This document shows, in pieces, positions 51,955 through 60,214 of a stretch of 64,000 bases of DNA. Below the pieces are notes generated by a model that made no database searches, was not told where the DNA came from, and worked only from the letters and a program-made list of their open reading frames with translations. The DNA lies in NCBI GenBank assembly GCA_026415975.1, contig JAOAFZ010000001.1, positions 186,001 through 250,000 on the forward strand. The letters are read 5' to 3'. Source of the DNA: Patescibacteria group bacterium (GTDB taxonomy: Bacteria > Patescibacteriota > Microgenomatia > UBA1406 > GWC2-37-13). A program made the translations under genes and the position numbers. The number at the start of each line of letters is the position of its first letter. Positions within the stretch are counted from its first letter, which is position 1.

Positions 51955-52131
51955 ATGGCAAAAAAAAGTTCACGCATCAAAGTGGGTCTGGTCTGTAAGG
52001 AAACGGGTCGCTTAAACTATGTAACAACCATGAATAAGCTCAACCTGGAAACCTTCCAAAAGGTTTTTATGCGCTACTGTCCCTTGCTGATGAAGCACAC
52101 ACCTCACGTGGTCAAAAAAAAATTGGACTAA
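51955..52131 (+). CDS. rpmG: 50S ribosomal protein L33, zinc-free variant
   Basis: A 58-aa gene between secY and adk. The product begins MAKKSSRIKVGLVCKETGRL and continues NYVTTMNKLNLETF and YCPLLMKHTPHVVKKK, aligning with L33 over its length (TG-x-x-NYVTT-x-NK core and the C-terminal KHTPHVV segment). The two C-x2-C zinc pairs of the C+ form are reduced to single cysteines (CKET, CPLL), so zinc binding is not expected. It starts 14 nt after secY and ends 3 nt before adk. This place in the spc operon is unusual for L33. Confidence 0.85.
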   Translation: MAKKSSRIKVGLVCKETGRLNYVTTMNKLNLETFQKVFMRYCPLLMKHTPHVVKKKLD

Positions 52132-52134
52132 TTC

Positions 52135-53259
52135 ATGAAAATCGTTCTCATCGGTATCCAGGGAGCCGGAAAGTCGACACAGGGAAATCTGCTTTCAAAG
52201 CAGTTGAATCTCCCATATCTCTCAACAGGACATATTTTCCGGGAGATTGCCAAGGAAAAAACACAGTTAGGCCGCTACGTCAAAGAACTGATTAACTCAG
52301 GCGCGCTCATTCCGGACGAAAAGACAATTGAGATTGTAAATAGCTATCTGTCGCGTCCAGAATATCGGAATGGTTACATTCTCGATGGTTTTCCCCGTAC
52401 CTTGAAACAGGCAAAGGAATTTATAAACAATGTCGATCGTGTTGTACACATTGACATTGATGACAAAGAGGCTCTCTGGCGTCTTGCGTATCGCAAGGAT
52501 GACCGCGATGATGACAATATACAGGCCATACGAAAACGTATAGAACTCTTCCACAAATACACCAAGCCGGTTCTTGATTACTATGCAGCACAGGGAAAGC
52601 TTGTCGTGGTGAATGGTATGCGGGAAATCAAGGAGATTAATGAAGAAATTCTCAAATCGCTGGGGTTCAGTCTTGAAAAAAATCATGCAGTTTCATGGAA
52701 ACAGAACAAAAAGACAATCATTGCTCTGGTAGGCATGCCTGGTTCGGGCAAGTCAGAGGCTGCAAAGTTTTTTCGGGATAAAGGAATCGATGTCATCTCT
52801 TTCTCGAATGTAATAAATGATTACATCGATGCAAAAGGTCTGAAGCATACAGAACAGACTCACAGCAAGCTCAGGCGTGAGTTTCGCGAAAAATACGGTC
52901 CTGCAGCACTTGCTGTGCTGAATAAAGATCTCCTCGAAAAAAAGCTGCAGGAAAAAAACATCGTCTGTATAGAAGGCATGCGTTCTTGGGAAGAATACAC
53001 ATTTATTAAAAAAGAATTTCCCCATGTCCGCATTTTTATTGTGGCACTCTATGCCGATAAAAAGCTTCGGCATAAGCGAATCTCAATGCGAAAGCACAGA
53101 TCCGGTTTGTACGGTGAAGAACGGGATGTGAACGAATTGATCGAGACGAATATGGGTCCCACGATTGCATATTCTGACTTCCTTATCAAAAATAATTATT
53201 CCCTGGATGATCTTAACGATAAACTTGAAGAAGTATATCGGGCAATCTACTACACTTGA
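52135..53259 (+). CDS. adk: Adenylate kinase fused to a UPF0200-type P-loop kinase domain
   Basis: A 374-aa two-domain protein. Residues 1-182 are adenylate kinase: GIQGAGKST (7-15), the STGHIFREI AMP-binding helix, DGFPRT (84-89), and a short LID (RKDDRDDD) without zinc cysteines. After a short linker, residues 193-374 begin with a second P-loop, LVGMPGSGKSEAA (198-210), and continue FREKYGPAALAVL and CIEGMRSWEEYTFIKKEF, matching the UPF0200 family known mainly from archaea, a dephospho-CoA-kinase-like group. The first half makes ADP from AMP and ATP; the activity of the second half is unknown. Located between rpmG and map in the standard adk slot. Confidence 0.9.
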   Translation: MKIVLIGIQGAGKSTQGNLLSKQLNLPYLSTGHIFREIAKEKTQLGRYVKELINSGALIPDEKTIEIVNSYLSRPEYRNGYILDGFPRTLKQAKEFINNVDRVVHIDIDDKEALWRLAYRKDDRDDDNIQAIRKRIELFHKYTKPVLDYYAAQGKLVVVNGMREIKEINEEILKSLGFSLEKNHAVSWKQNKKTIIALVGMPGSGKSEAAKFFRDKGIDVISFSNVINDYIDAKGLKHTEQTHSKLRREFREKYGPAALAVLNKDLLEKKLQEKNIVCIEGMRSWEEYTFIKKEFPHVRIFIVALYADKKLRHKRISMRKHRSGLYGEERDVNELIETNMGPTIAYSDFLIKNNYSLDDLNDKLEEVYRAIYYT

Positions 53260-53262
53260 CCG

Positions 53263-54015
53263 ATGGTACACCTAAAGACACGCGAAGAAATCGAAATCAT
53301 GAAGACAGGGGGAGCCATTCTTGTAAAGTCTGTTAATGAGCTTCTACCGAAGATCAAGCCCGGTATGTCAACAAAGGAGGTTGATGCACTAGCTGAACAG
53401 TTAATTAAAGCAAACGGTGGGGAAATATCCTTTAAAACGGTGCCGGGGTTTAACTGGACGACCTGTCTTCCGGTGAATGAGCAGGTTGTTCATACACAGC
53501 CTTCAGACAGGATTCTTCAGGAAGGAGATGTGCTTACAGTTGATATCGGGGTTCTCTATAAGGGCTTTCATACCGATTATGCAACTACAATTGTCGTTGG
53601 AAAATCAAAAGATGCTGCTGTAACCCGGTTTCTTGATGCTGGAAGTGCAGCTCTTGAAAACGCAATCTCAGTTGCCGGCTCAGCAAGCTACATTGGTGAA
53701 ATTTCAAGGTCAATAGAGAACGATATTTACGGCTCCGGCTATTTTATCCTGCACGAACTGACCGGACATGGTATCGGAAAAGAACTTCATGAGGCTCCAT
53801 ATGTTCCCGGAATTCTGGACCGGCCCGTTGAGAAGACGTATAAAATCGAAGATGGACTTGTAATTGCGATAGAAGTAATATATTCTATCGGAACTGAACG
53901 AATAGCCCACGAAAAAGATGACAAATGGTCAATCGTTACGGCAGACGGGAGCTTATCAGCCTGTTTCGAGAAGACTGTTGCGTTTTTCGATAAAAAGATG
54001 TTTATTTTGACATAG
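53263..54015 (+). CDS. map: Methionine aminopeptidase, type I
   Basis: Removes the initiator methionine (250 aa, pita-bread fold). The metal ligands are present: Asp in [17 protein letters not shown] (two), His in [12 protein letters not shown], Glu in [10 protein letters not shown] and the last Glu in CFEKTVAFF. It follows adk by 3 nt and precedes infA, which has its own -10 box. Confidence 0.96.
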   Translation: MVHLKTREEIEIMKTGGAILVKSVNELLPKIKPGMSTKEVDALAEQLIKANGGEISFKTVPGFNWTTCLPVNEQVVHTQPSDRILQEGDVLTVDIGVLYKGFHTDYATTIVVGKSKDAAVTRFLDAGSAALENAISVAGSASYIGEISRSIENDIYGSGYFILHELTGHGIGKELHEAPYVPGILDRPVEKTYKIEDGLVIAIEVIYSIGTERIAHEKDDKWSIVTADGSLSACFEKTVAFFDKKMFILT

Positions 54016-54020
54016 AACTG

Positions 54021-54029
54021 TGTTACAAT
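54021..54029 (+). promoter_or_regulatory. Extended -10 promoter of infA
   Basis: TGTTACAAT with the -10 hexamer at 54024-54029, 9 nt before ATG 54039, giving a leader of about 2-3 nt. No -35 element at the right distance; TTGACA at 54007-54012 is only 11 nt away. Confidence 0.4.
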
Positions 54030-54038
54030 ATACGTTCT

Positions 54039-54284
54039 ATGAAGAACGATGTTATTGTCGTGGATGGTGAAATACTGGAAAACCTTCCAAACACGCTGTT
54101 TAAGGTAAGACTGATCCCGGGTAATTCGGGAATGCCATCACAGGAAGACATTGAGCGGATCATGATTTGTTATCTTTCTGGCAAGATGCGGAAGAATTAT
54201 ATCAAGATTCTGCCAGGCGACAAAGTCCGAATCGAATTAACACCGTACGATCTCCAGCGAGGGAGAATAATTTATCGCAAATAA
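54039..54284 (+). CDS. infA: Translation initiation factor IF-1
   Basis: OB-fold factor that blocks the A site during initiation (81 aa). [20 protein letters not shown] and the [20 protein letters not shown] block with [10 protein letters not shown] at the end match the family; it is a few residues longer than the usual 72. It has a candidate internal promoter and is 2 nt from rpmJ. Confidence 0.95.
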   Translation: MKNDVIVVDGEILENLPNTLFKVRLIPGNSGMPSQEDIERIMICYLSGKMRKNYIKILPGDKVRIELTPYDLQRGRIIYRK

Positions 54285-54286
54285 CT

Positions 54287-54403
54287 ATGAAAGTCCGAGC
54301 ATCCGTAAAACCAAAATGTGAATGGTGCCAGGTCGTTGTAAGACGTGGACGCATGCGTATTATCTGTTCTCGTTCGCCCAAGCATAAACAGACGCAGGGC
54401 TAA
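54287..54403 (+). CDS. rpmJ: 50S ribosomal protein L36
   Basis: A 38-aa zinc-ribbon protein: [20 protein letters not shown], then [11 protein letters not shown]. The ligands Cys11, Cys14, Cys27 and His33 are intact, so unlike L33 it should bind zinc. The small gene lies between infA and rpsM. Confidence 0.94.
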   Translation: MKVRASVKPKCEWCQVVVRRGRMRIICSRSPKHKQTQG

Positions 54404-54412
54404 TTTTTCTCT

Positions 54413-54820
54413 ATGGCACGAATTTTAGGAGTGGTATTACCTGATGACAAACGCGTCGAGTATGCATTGACACTGATTTTTGGTATCGGATGGGCCCGTT
54501 CAAAAGAAATCCTCAAAAAGAGTAACATCGACAGCTCAGTGCGGATGAAAGATCTTTCAGAAGAACAACTGAAGACTCTCATCTCAAATGTTGAGACTTT
54601 TAAGGTCGAAGGTGATCTGCGGGAAGAAATAAACGAAAATATTAAGCGCTTGCGCGAAATAGGATCATATCGGGGAATGAGACATGCTATGGGATTGCCG
54701 ACACGTGGTCAGCGTACAAAATCAAATGCCCGCACCCGGAAAGGAAAGAAAAAGACCGTCGGTGCTCTTACAAAAGAAGCATGGGCTAAGTTAGAACAGT
54801 TGCAGAAGAACGCAAAATAA
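54413..54820 (+). CDS. rpsM: 30S ribosomal protein S13
   Basis: Head protein at the subunit bridge (135 aa). [34 protein letters not shown] and the C-terminal [19 protein letters not shown] are typical; the tail is slightly long. Nine nucleotides follow rpmJ. Confidence 0.97.
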   Translation: MARILGVVLPDDKRVEYALTLIFGIGWARSKEILKKSNIDSSVRMKDLSEEQLKTLISNVETFKVEGDLREEINENIKRLREIGSYRGMRHAMGLPTRGQRTKSNARTRKGKKKTVGALTKEAWAKLEQLQKNAK

Positions 54821-54826
54821 TCACTT

Positions 54827-55216
54827 ATGGCAGACCAGAATAAGAAAAAGAAGAAGGTTTCCCGGACTGTTGAAGAGGGGAGAATATATATAAAGGCAAC
54901 CTTTAACAACACCCTTGTAACTATTACTGATGTAAAAGGAAATCCTATTCTCACCAGCTCATGCGGTATGCACGGTTTTTCTGGTACTCGTAAGTCCACT
55001 CCCCATGCGGCAACGATCACCACCGACGCGGCAGTGCGGAAAGCAATTAGTGACTATGGTATGCAAACTGCTGAAATTTTCGTAAAGGGAATCGGCCCCG
55101 GGCGTGAAGCTTCCCTCCGTGCCATCAAATCAACGCAGCTCGATATAAAAAAGATTACGGACATTACTCCGATACCGCACAACGGCGTGCGTCCGCCAAA
55201 AATTCGTCGAGTATAA
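54827..55216 (+). CDS. rpsK: 30S ribosomal protein S11
   Basis: Platform protein (129 aa). ATFNNTLVTITDVKGNPIL, followed by FVKGIGPGREASLRAIKS and ITDITPIPHNGVRPPKIRRV at the end, the family signature. The N-terminus is a run of lysines (KKKKKVSRTVEEG). Confidence 0.97.
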   Translation: MADQNKKKKKVSRTVEEGRIYIKATFNNTLVTITDVKGNPILTSSCGMHGFSGTRKSTPHAATITTDAAVRKAISDYGMQTAEIFVKGIGPGREASLRAIKSTQLDIKKITDITPIPHNGVRPPKIRRV

Positions 55217-55237
55217 CAGTCAATTCCAGTAATAAGT

Positions 55238-55858
55238 ATGAGATATATAGGACCAAAAAACAGAGTCACACGCCGGGAAAACATGGATCTTGGTTTCAAG
55301 ACTCCCGGATCAAATTCCCACGCATCTATGATGCGAAGACTGAACATTCTTCCCGGACAACATGGTGCTGCACGCCGGCGGAAGGTATCGGAACGTGGTA
55401 GACAGCTTCGTGAGAAACAGAAATTAAAATCTATTTTTGGACTTTCCGAGCGACAGCTGAGCAACTATTTTAAGAAAGCAAGCCGGCAGAAGGGTAATAC
55501 AGCTCAAAACCTCGTTCGACTTCTTGAAAGCCGGCTCGATAACGTAGTCTTCCGAATGGGTTTTGCACCTACCCGTGCCGCAGCAAGGCAGCTTGTAAGC
55601 CACAAACACATTCTTGTCAATGGTAAGCCGGTAAGCATTCCATCCTATCACTTGCATGCGGCTGATGTGGTTTCTTTTGCCCGTGAGTCCTCTGCGAAGA
55701 TTCCTGCGATCGAAGCTGCGCTAGCCCGTCCGGATATTATCTTGCCTGTATGGCTGGAAACGAAGGGAACACAGGGTCGCCTGTTGACCGAGCCAGCTAC
55801 GGAAGATATGGAAAAGCAATTGAACTTGCGTTTAGTAATTGAATACTACTCCAAGTAA
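55238..55858 (+). CDS. rpsD: 30S ribosomal protein S4
   Basis: Primary 16S rRNA binder (206 aa) with the S4 RNA-binding domain near the middle (LESRLDNVVFRMGFAPTRAA, then LVSHKHILVNGKPVSIPSYH). The N-terminal zinc cysteines of the C+ form are absent. S4 autoregulates the alpha operon in some bacteria; no leader structure is obvious in the 21-nt gap here. Confidence 0.96.
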   Translation: MRYIGPKNRVTRRENMDLGFKTPGSNSHASMMRRLNILPGQHGAARRRKVSERGRQLREKQKLKSIFGLSERQLSNYFKKASRQKGNTAQNLVRLLESRLDNVVFRMGFAPTRAAARQLVSHKHILVNGKPVSIPSYHLHAADVVSFARESSAKIPAIEAALARPDIILPVWLETKGTQGRLLTEPATEDMEKQLNLRLVIEYYSK

Positions 55859-55890
55859 TTACTAGTTGTTATCTATACAACGGTTTCAGT

Positions 55891-56814
55891 ATGGTAGAGC
55901 CTATTTTTCAGACGAAAGTTGAGTTGCAGTCCCAGGATTATGCGAAGATTATATTTGAACCATTACATCCCAGTTTTGGCAACAGCCTGGGAAACAGTAT
56001 CCGCAGAACCCTTCTCTCGTCCTTGAAGGGAGCTGCTATCGGATATGTAAGGATTGAGGGTGCTCCGCATCTTTTCTCTACTATTCCCGGTGTCAAGGAG
56101 TCCGTGCTGGACATAGTACTTAACCTTAAGCAGGTGCGTTTTTCCACAGCAGGAGACGGCCCCTTCGTAGTACGAATGAGTGTGAAAGGTGCTCGGAAAG
56201 TTACGGCTTCGGACCTCGTCGGTGAAGCTGAAGTTGTAAACGGGGATCTCTACCTTGCGGAGATTACTGACGAAAAAGCACAGCTCGAAATCGAGGCAAT
56301 AGTCGAGACCGGTTATGGTTTTGTTGCATCCGAAGAGAAAGAAGAAAAAAAATCGGGATTTATCACAGTTGATTCAGCTTTCTCGCCGGTATCACGGGTG
56401 AATTTCAAGGTTGAAGAGGCTCGTGTCGGCCGGAAATCAAACTATGAGCGTTTGATAATGGAGGTATGGACCGACGGCAGTATTGCGCCCAAGGATGCCG
56501 TTGCAACTGCTGTTGAGACGATTCGCGGTTACCTTTCTCATATTTTCTCCGGCAGAGACACCGAGACAGCATTTGACAGCTCAGCCGCTCATGCTGCTGA
56601 AGTTGATGCAAACCAGTCGAAGCACTTTGATACAATCATTGATGAGCTTAATTTACCATCCCGGGTTATTAACGCACTCCTTCGGGAGAACATTGAGACC
56701 GTGGGGGATCTGGTAAAGCGCGGAAAAGAAAATCTTGTCGGGCTCAAAGGTGTGGGTCGAAAATCTATCGATCTCGTCGAAGAAGAGCTCAAGAAGATGA
56801 ACATAAAATTATAA
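55891..56814 (+). CDS. rpoA: DNA-directed RNA polymerase subunit alpha
   Basis: Alpha subunit (307 aa). The N-terminal assembly domain has EPLHPSFGNSLGNSIRRTLL (about 23-42) and the C-terminal domain (about 245-307) has LNLPSRVINALLRENIETV and LKGVGRKSIDLVEEELKKM, so promoter UP-element contacts should be possible. A 32-nt gap follows rpsD. Confidence 0.97.
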   Translation: MVEPIFQTKVELQSQDYAKIIFEPLHPSFGNSLGNSIRRTLLSSLKGAAIGYVRIEGAPHLFSTIPGVKESVLDIVLNLKQVRFSTAGDGPFVVRMSVKGARKVTASDLVGEAEVVNGDLYLAEITDEKAQLEIEAIVETGYGFVASEEKEEKKSGFITVDSAFSPVSRVNFKVEEARVGRKSNYERLIMEVWTDGSIAPKDAVATAVETIRGYLSHIFSGRDTETAFDSSAAHAAEVDANQSKHFDTIIDELNLPSRVINALLRENIETVGDLVKRGKENLVGLKGVGRKSIDLVEEELKKMNIKL

Positions 56815-56823
56815 TCTGAAACT

Positions 56824-57348
56824 ATGAAACATCAGATAAAGAAAATAAAGTTCCGTGGAGGCAAAGACGCCAATAAAATGCTTATGAGGAAGCTTTGCGT
56901 CAATTTTCTTTCTGAGGGGGTGCTCACGACTACCGAGGCAAAAGCAAAGGCGGTGAAGTCTGTCCTGGATAAGATTATCGCGCGCGCGGCCAAGGAATCC
57001 GAATCCAGCCGGAGATTTATCCAACAGCAGGTCGGTCGCAGAAAGCTGGTTGATGCTCTAATCACAAAAGTGGGACCGAAGGTAAAAGAAATCCAGGGAG
57101 GGTATGTTTCTCTGAAACGGGCACATATCCGTATTAACGACGGTTCTCAGATGGTTACCGTGCGCTGGGCACATGAGATAGAGTCTCTCATGCGGGAAGA
57201 GCCAGAAGCTCCGGCTAAAAAAAAATCGAAGTCAAAGCCGCAACAGATAACAAAAACTTCAGAAAAGCAGGCAGATGAGAACCTGAAGGGAAAGAAAGAC
57301 GCAGAAAAACTCAAAAAAAGCACGGTAAAAACTGAGGTAAAGAGTTAA
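56824..57348 (+). CDS. rplQ: 50S ribosomal protein L17 with lysine-rich C-terminal tail
   Basis: Residues 1-118 are L17 (KANKMLMRKLCVNFL-type helix, TTTEAKAKAVKSVLDKIIA, GGYVSLKRAHIRINDGSQMV). Residues 120-174 are an added tail rich in Lys, Ser and Gln that belongs to no domain I recognise. L22 has a similar added tail. It lies 9 nt after rpoA and 8 nt before rplM. Confidence 0.94.
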   Translation: MKHQIKKIKFRGGKDANKMLMRKLCVNFLSEGVLTTTEAKAKAVKSVLDKIIARAAKESESSRRFIQQQVGRRKLVDALITKVGPKVKEIQGGYVSLKRAHIRINDGSQMVTVRWAHEIESLMREEPEAPAKKKSKSKPQQITKTSEKQADENLKGKKDAEKLKKSTVKTEVKS

Positions 57349-57356
57349 GAAATCCT

Positions 57357-57782
57357 ATGAATATCACGCAAACGACCAAACCAGTTTCAGGTAAAACAAT
57401 TCAGCGCAAATGGCATTTAATTGATGTAAAGGGTAAAGTTCTCGGGCGGATTGCCACCGAGATAGCCGTAAAGCTCATGGGCAAAGAAAAACCCAATTAC
57501 ATGCCTAACCTTGATATGGGCGACGCCGTTGTCGTGATTAATGCAAAAGATGTTACAGTGACAGGTAAAAAAGAAACTGAGAAAGTCTATGACCGCTATT
57601 CCGGTTACCCCGGAGGACGCAGTGAACGTACGCTCTCTGAGATGCGTGAGAAAAACGCGGCGGAAATAGTCCGGCTCGCGGTAGCTGGTATGCTTCCGAA
57701 AAACAAACTCAGAGCCCGCCGACTTGCACGGTTATTTATTTTCAATGACGAGAATCATCCCTACGGGAATAAGATCTCCTGA
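57357..57782 (+). CDS. rplM: 50S ribosomal protein L13
   Basis: Early-assembly protein (141 aa). RKWHLIDVKGKVLGRIATEI, the DAVVVINAKDVTVTGKKETE block and HPYGNKIS at the end are conserved. With rpsI it forms the usual L13-S9 pair, here attached directly to the alpha operon. Confidence 0.97.
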   Translation: MNITQTTKPVSGKTIQRKWHLIDVKGKVLGRIATEIAVKLMGKEKPNYMPNLDMGDAVVVINAKDVTVTGKKETEKVYDRYSGYPGGRSERTLSEMREKNAAEIVRLAVAGMLPKNKLRARRLARLFIFNDENHPYGNKIS

Positions 57783-57787
57783 TACCT

Positions 57788-58243
57788 ATGGCGAAGAAAA
57801 CGAAAGATATTCAATATTATGAAGGCGTTGGTCGTCGTCGTGAGGCCATTGCCCGTGTGCGACTTCACATCCTCACCAAGGAAAAAGAAATTACCGTTGC
57901 CGGTCAGAAAGTTGCGAAAGGACAGATATTAGTTAATGGCAAACCTCTAGAAGTTTTTGCAGTAAATGACTATGACAAAGTACGAATTCTCAAGCCGCTT
58001 CGACTGACCGAGTCCGACGCACGTTTTGCGATCACTGTCAAAACAGTGGGTGGTGGTTTCAATGGTCAGGTAGAGGCGATTCGACACGGTATCAGCCGTG
58101 CGCTTACGCTGGTTGATAAGGAAGAATACAAGCCGCTTCTCAAAAAAGAAGGTTTGCTCACTCGTGATCCCCGTGCCCGCCAGCGTCGTATGGTGGGGAA
58201 AGGCGGCAAATCACGGCGAGCCAAGCAGTCGCCGAAGCGATAA
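57788..58243 (+). CDS. rpsI: 30S ribosomal protein S9
   Basis: Its C-terminal tail reaches the P-site tRNA (151 aa). YEGVGRRREAIARVRLHIL, VRILKPLRLTESDARFAITV and the C-terminal DPRARQRRMVGKGGKSRRAK are typical; the chain extends past the universal S9 ending with KQSPKR. Last ribosomal gene of the run; a glycosyltransferase gene starts 4 nt later. Confidence 0.96.
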   Translation: MAKKTKDIQYYEGVGRRREAIARVRLHILTKEKEITVAGQKVAKGQILVNGKPLEVFAVNDYDKVRILKPLRLTESDARFAITVKTVGGGFNGQVEAIRHGISRALTLVDKEEYKPLLKKEGLLTRDPRARQRRMVGKGGKSRRAKQSPKR

Positions 58244-58247
58244 GTGT

Positions 58248-59120
58248 ATGGCTGATCTTTCCGTCATAATTCTTTCGTATAATACGAAAGAAATTACCAG
58301 GCAGTGTATTTCATCTCTGCAGATCGCTATTGCGAACTGTCCTCCCCGGAAAATAGAGATTATTGTTGCAGACAATGCCTCTTCTGACGGCTCCCGCGAG
58401 ATGCTCTCCGAGTTTCCGGTAAAAAAAATATTCCTCGAAAAAAATCTGGGCTTTGGGGCTGCAAATAACCGGGCGCTCAAACAAGCTTCGGGAAAGTATA
58501 TTCTCTACCTGAATTCTGACGTTATTCATGAGAATGTTGATTACAATGCGATTCTTTCTTACCTTGATGATCACCCTGATGTTGGAGGACTGACGGTAAA
58601 AGTACTTTTGCGTGATAAAAAGTCTATTGATCCCGCATCTCACCGGGGTTTTCCCACACTATGGCGCTCATTTACCTATTTTTCCGGTTTAGAACGTACG
58701 CTTGGGTCTATTCCTATTCTCTCCCGGGTCTTCGGAGGATATCATCTTCTCCATGAAAATCTGGAGGTGTTACACGAAATTGATTCGCCTTCCGGTGCTT
58801 TTTTTATTTCCCGTTCTAGTCTATTACGCGAACTTGGAGGTTTTGACGAAGCATTCTTCATGTATGGAGAAGATCTCGATCTTGCCTACCGGATAAAACA
58901 AAAAGGGTACCGGATCATGTGGTATCCGGAGTATAGCGTAATACACTTAAAGTACAGTAGCGGGATTAAAAACAATAATTCAGCGATTAAAAAACGTATA
59001 AAAAAGTGTTTCTACGATTCAATGCTGATTTTCTATAAAAAACACTATGCCCGCTTCCATAATCCGATTGTAAATTCACTGGTTACGGCAGTTATTCGAT
59101 TGCAAGCTAGTCGAGTATGA
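58248..59120 (+). CDS. Glycosyltransferase family 2 (rhamnosyltransferase-like)
   Basis: Cytoplasmic GT2 (290 aa) with the GT-A fold: VIILSYNTKEITRQCISSLQ (6-25), VADNASSDGS, NLGFGAANNRAL, the DxD-equivalent YLNSDVI, and GAFFISRSSLLRELGGFDEA followed by MYGEDLDLAYR. It resembles dTDP-rhamnosyltransferases, which would fit the rmlB/rmlD genes at 26632-28493, but the donor is not certain. ATG 58248 is chosen since homology begins there. It is 4 nt after rpsI and overlaps the next gene by 4 nt. Confidence 0.9.
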   Translation: MADLSVIILSYNTKEITRQCISSLQIAIANCPPRKIEIIVADNASSDGSREMLSEFPVKKIFLEKNLGFGAANNRALKQASGKYILYLNSDVIHENVDYNAILSYLDDHPDVGGLTVKVLLRDKKSIDPASHRGFPTLWRSFTYFSGLERTLGSIPILSRVFGGYHLLHENLEVLHEIDSPSGAFFISRSSLLRELGGFDEAFFMYGEDLDLAYRIKQKGYRIMWYPEYSVIHLKYSSGIKNNNSAIKKRIKKCFYDSMLIFYKKHYARFHNPIVNSLVTAVIRLQASRV

Positions 59121-60214
59121 AAACACTTGGTATCGACGCGCGCTTGTATTTTCAGACTGGCGTTGGTACGTACTTGAGAAATCTTCTCTCCCGGCTTACT
59201 GAATTGAATTCTGGTCAAATAGAATACAAACTCTTTGTTTTACAAAGCGACCTTCCCGGGATAAATCCAGCACGTTTACCGGGAGAGATGGTTCCTACTA
59301 CGGTGCGTTGGCATGGATTTGCCGAACAGACAGTTTTTATGAAAGAATTAATTGATGCTAAGCTGGACTTGGTACATTTTACGTATTTCAGCTACCCGGT
59401 TCTATACCCTGGACCATTTCTCGCGACCATTCATGATCTTACTCCTCTAAAATTCCGTACGGGCAAAGCATCCAGCAAGCATCCGGTGATATATCGTGCG
59501 AAACATGCGATATTTTCCGGAGTTCTTTGCAGTCAGGCAATGCGTGCCAAAGCTATAATTACCCCTACTCGTTCGATAAAAAACCAACTTCAGGAAGTTT
59601 ATGGGAAGGGCATAGGAAAAAAAATTTTTCCAATCTATGAGGGCATCAACGAAGATTTAATCCATGCTACCCCCACGCAACCGGCACACAAACCCGAAAA
59701 ACCGTATCTGCTTTATGTCGGAAACTTTTATCCCCATAAAAATGTGAGTTCTCTCATAGAAGCCTTCCGGAATATCCAAGGAGATTACCAGCTGATACTG
59801 GTCGGTCCTGCAGATTATTTTTCCCGAGAGATTACCCGCAAGATACACTCTCTAAGACTGGAGAGTCGCATTCGCATGTTGCATGAGGTCTCGAGTGGTG
59901 AGCTGGTATGGTTGTACCGGAATGCACATCTTTTCGTGCATCCCTCACTTGCGGAAGGATTTGGGTTGCCGCTGGTTGAAGCTGCATATTTCGGGCTTCC
60001 GATTGTAGCATCCGATATTCCGGTGTTTCACGAACTCTTTGGCGATGCTGCGTTCTATTTCAATCCGTACAGAACCCAGGAGATGGCGCAGGTAATTACG
60101 CAAGTTGCTGGGCTGCGGCCCAAGGTAGATTACCGCAGCAGTATAACCCGTTTTAGTTTTCAGCGCATGGCTAATGAACACGCCTTGTTATACCAGCGTC
60201 TACTAGAGATATGA
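59117..60214 (+). CDS. Glycosyltransferase family 4
   Basis: Retaining GT-B enzyme (365 aa). The N-terminal half starts GIDARLYFQTGVGTYLRNLL; the C-terminal half has LLYVGNFYPHKNVSSLIEAF and FVHPSLAEGFGLPLVEAAYF, with the E-x7-E motif (EGFGLPLVE). It probably extends a lipid-linked oligosaccharide on the cytoplasmic face using a nucleotide sugar, possibly GDP-mannose made by the product of 61311-62396. Overlaps both neighbours by 4 nt. Confidence 0.92.
   Translation: MKTLGIDARLYFQTGVGTYLRNLLSRLTELNSGQIEYKLFVLQSDLPGINPARLPGEMVPTTVRWHGFAEQTVFMKELIDAKLDLVHFTYFSYPVLYPGPFLATIHDLTPLKFRTGKASSKHPVIYRAKHAIFSGVLCSQAMRAKAIITPTRSIKNQLQEVYGKGIGKKIFPIYEGINEDLIHATPTQPAHKPEKPYLLYVGNFYPHKNVSSLIEAFRNIQGDYQLILVGPADYFSREITRKIHSLRLESRIRMLHEVSSGELVWLYRNAHLFVHPSLAEGFGLPLVEAAYFGLPIVASDIPVFHELFGDAAFYFNPYRTQEMAQVITQVAGLRPKVDYRSSITRFSFQRMANEHALLYQRLLEI

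Noticed and set aside
54007-54012. TTGACA as the -35 element of infA
   Set aside because: The spacer to TACAAT is only 11 nt; the bases are the last codons of map.
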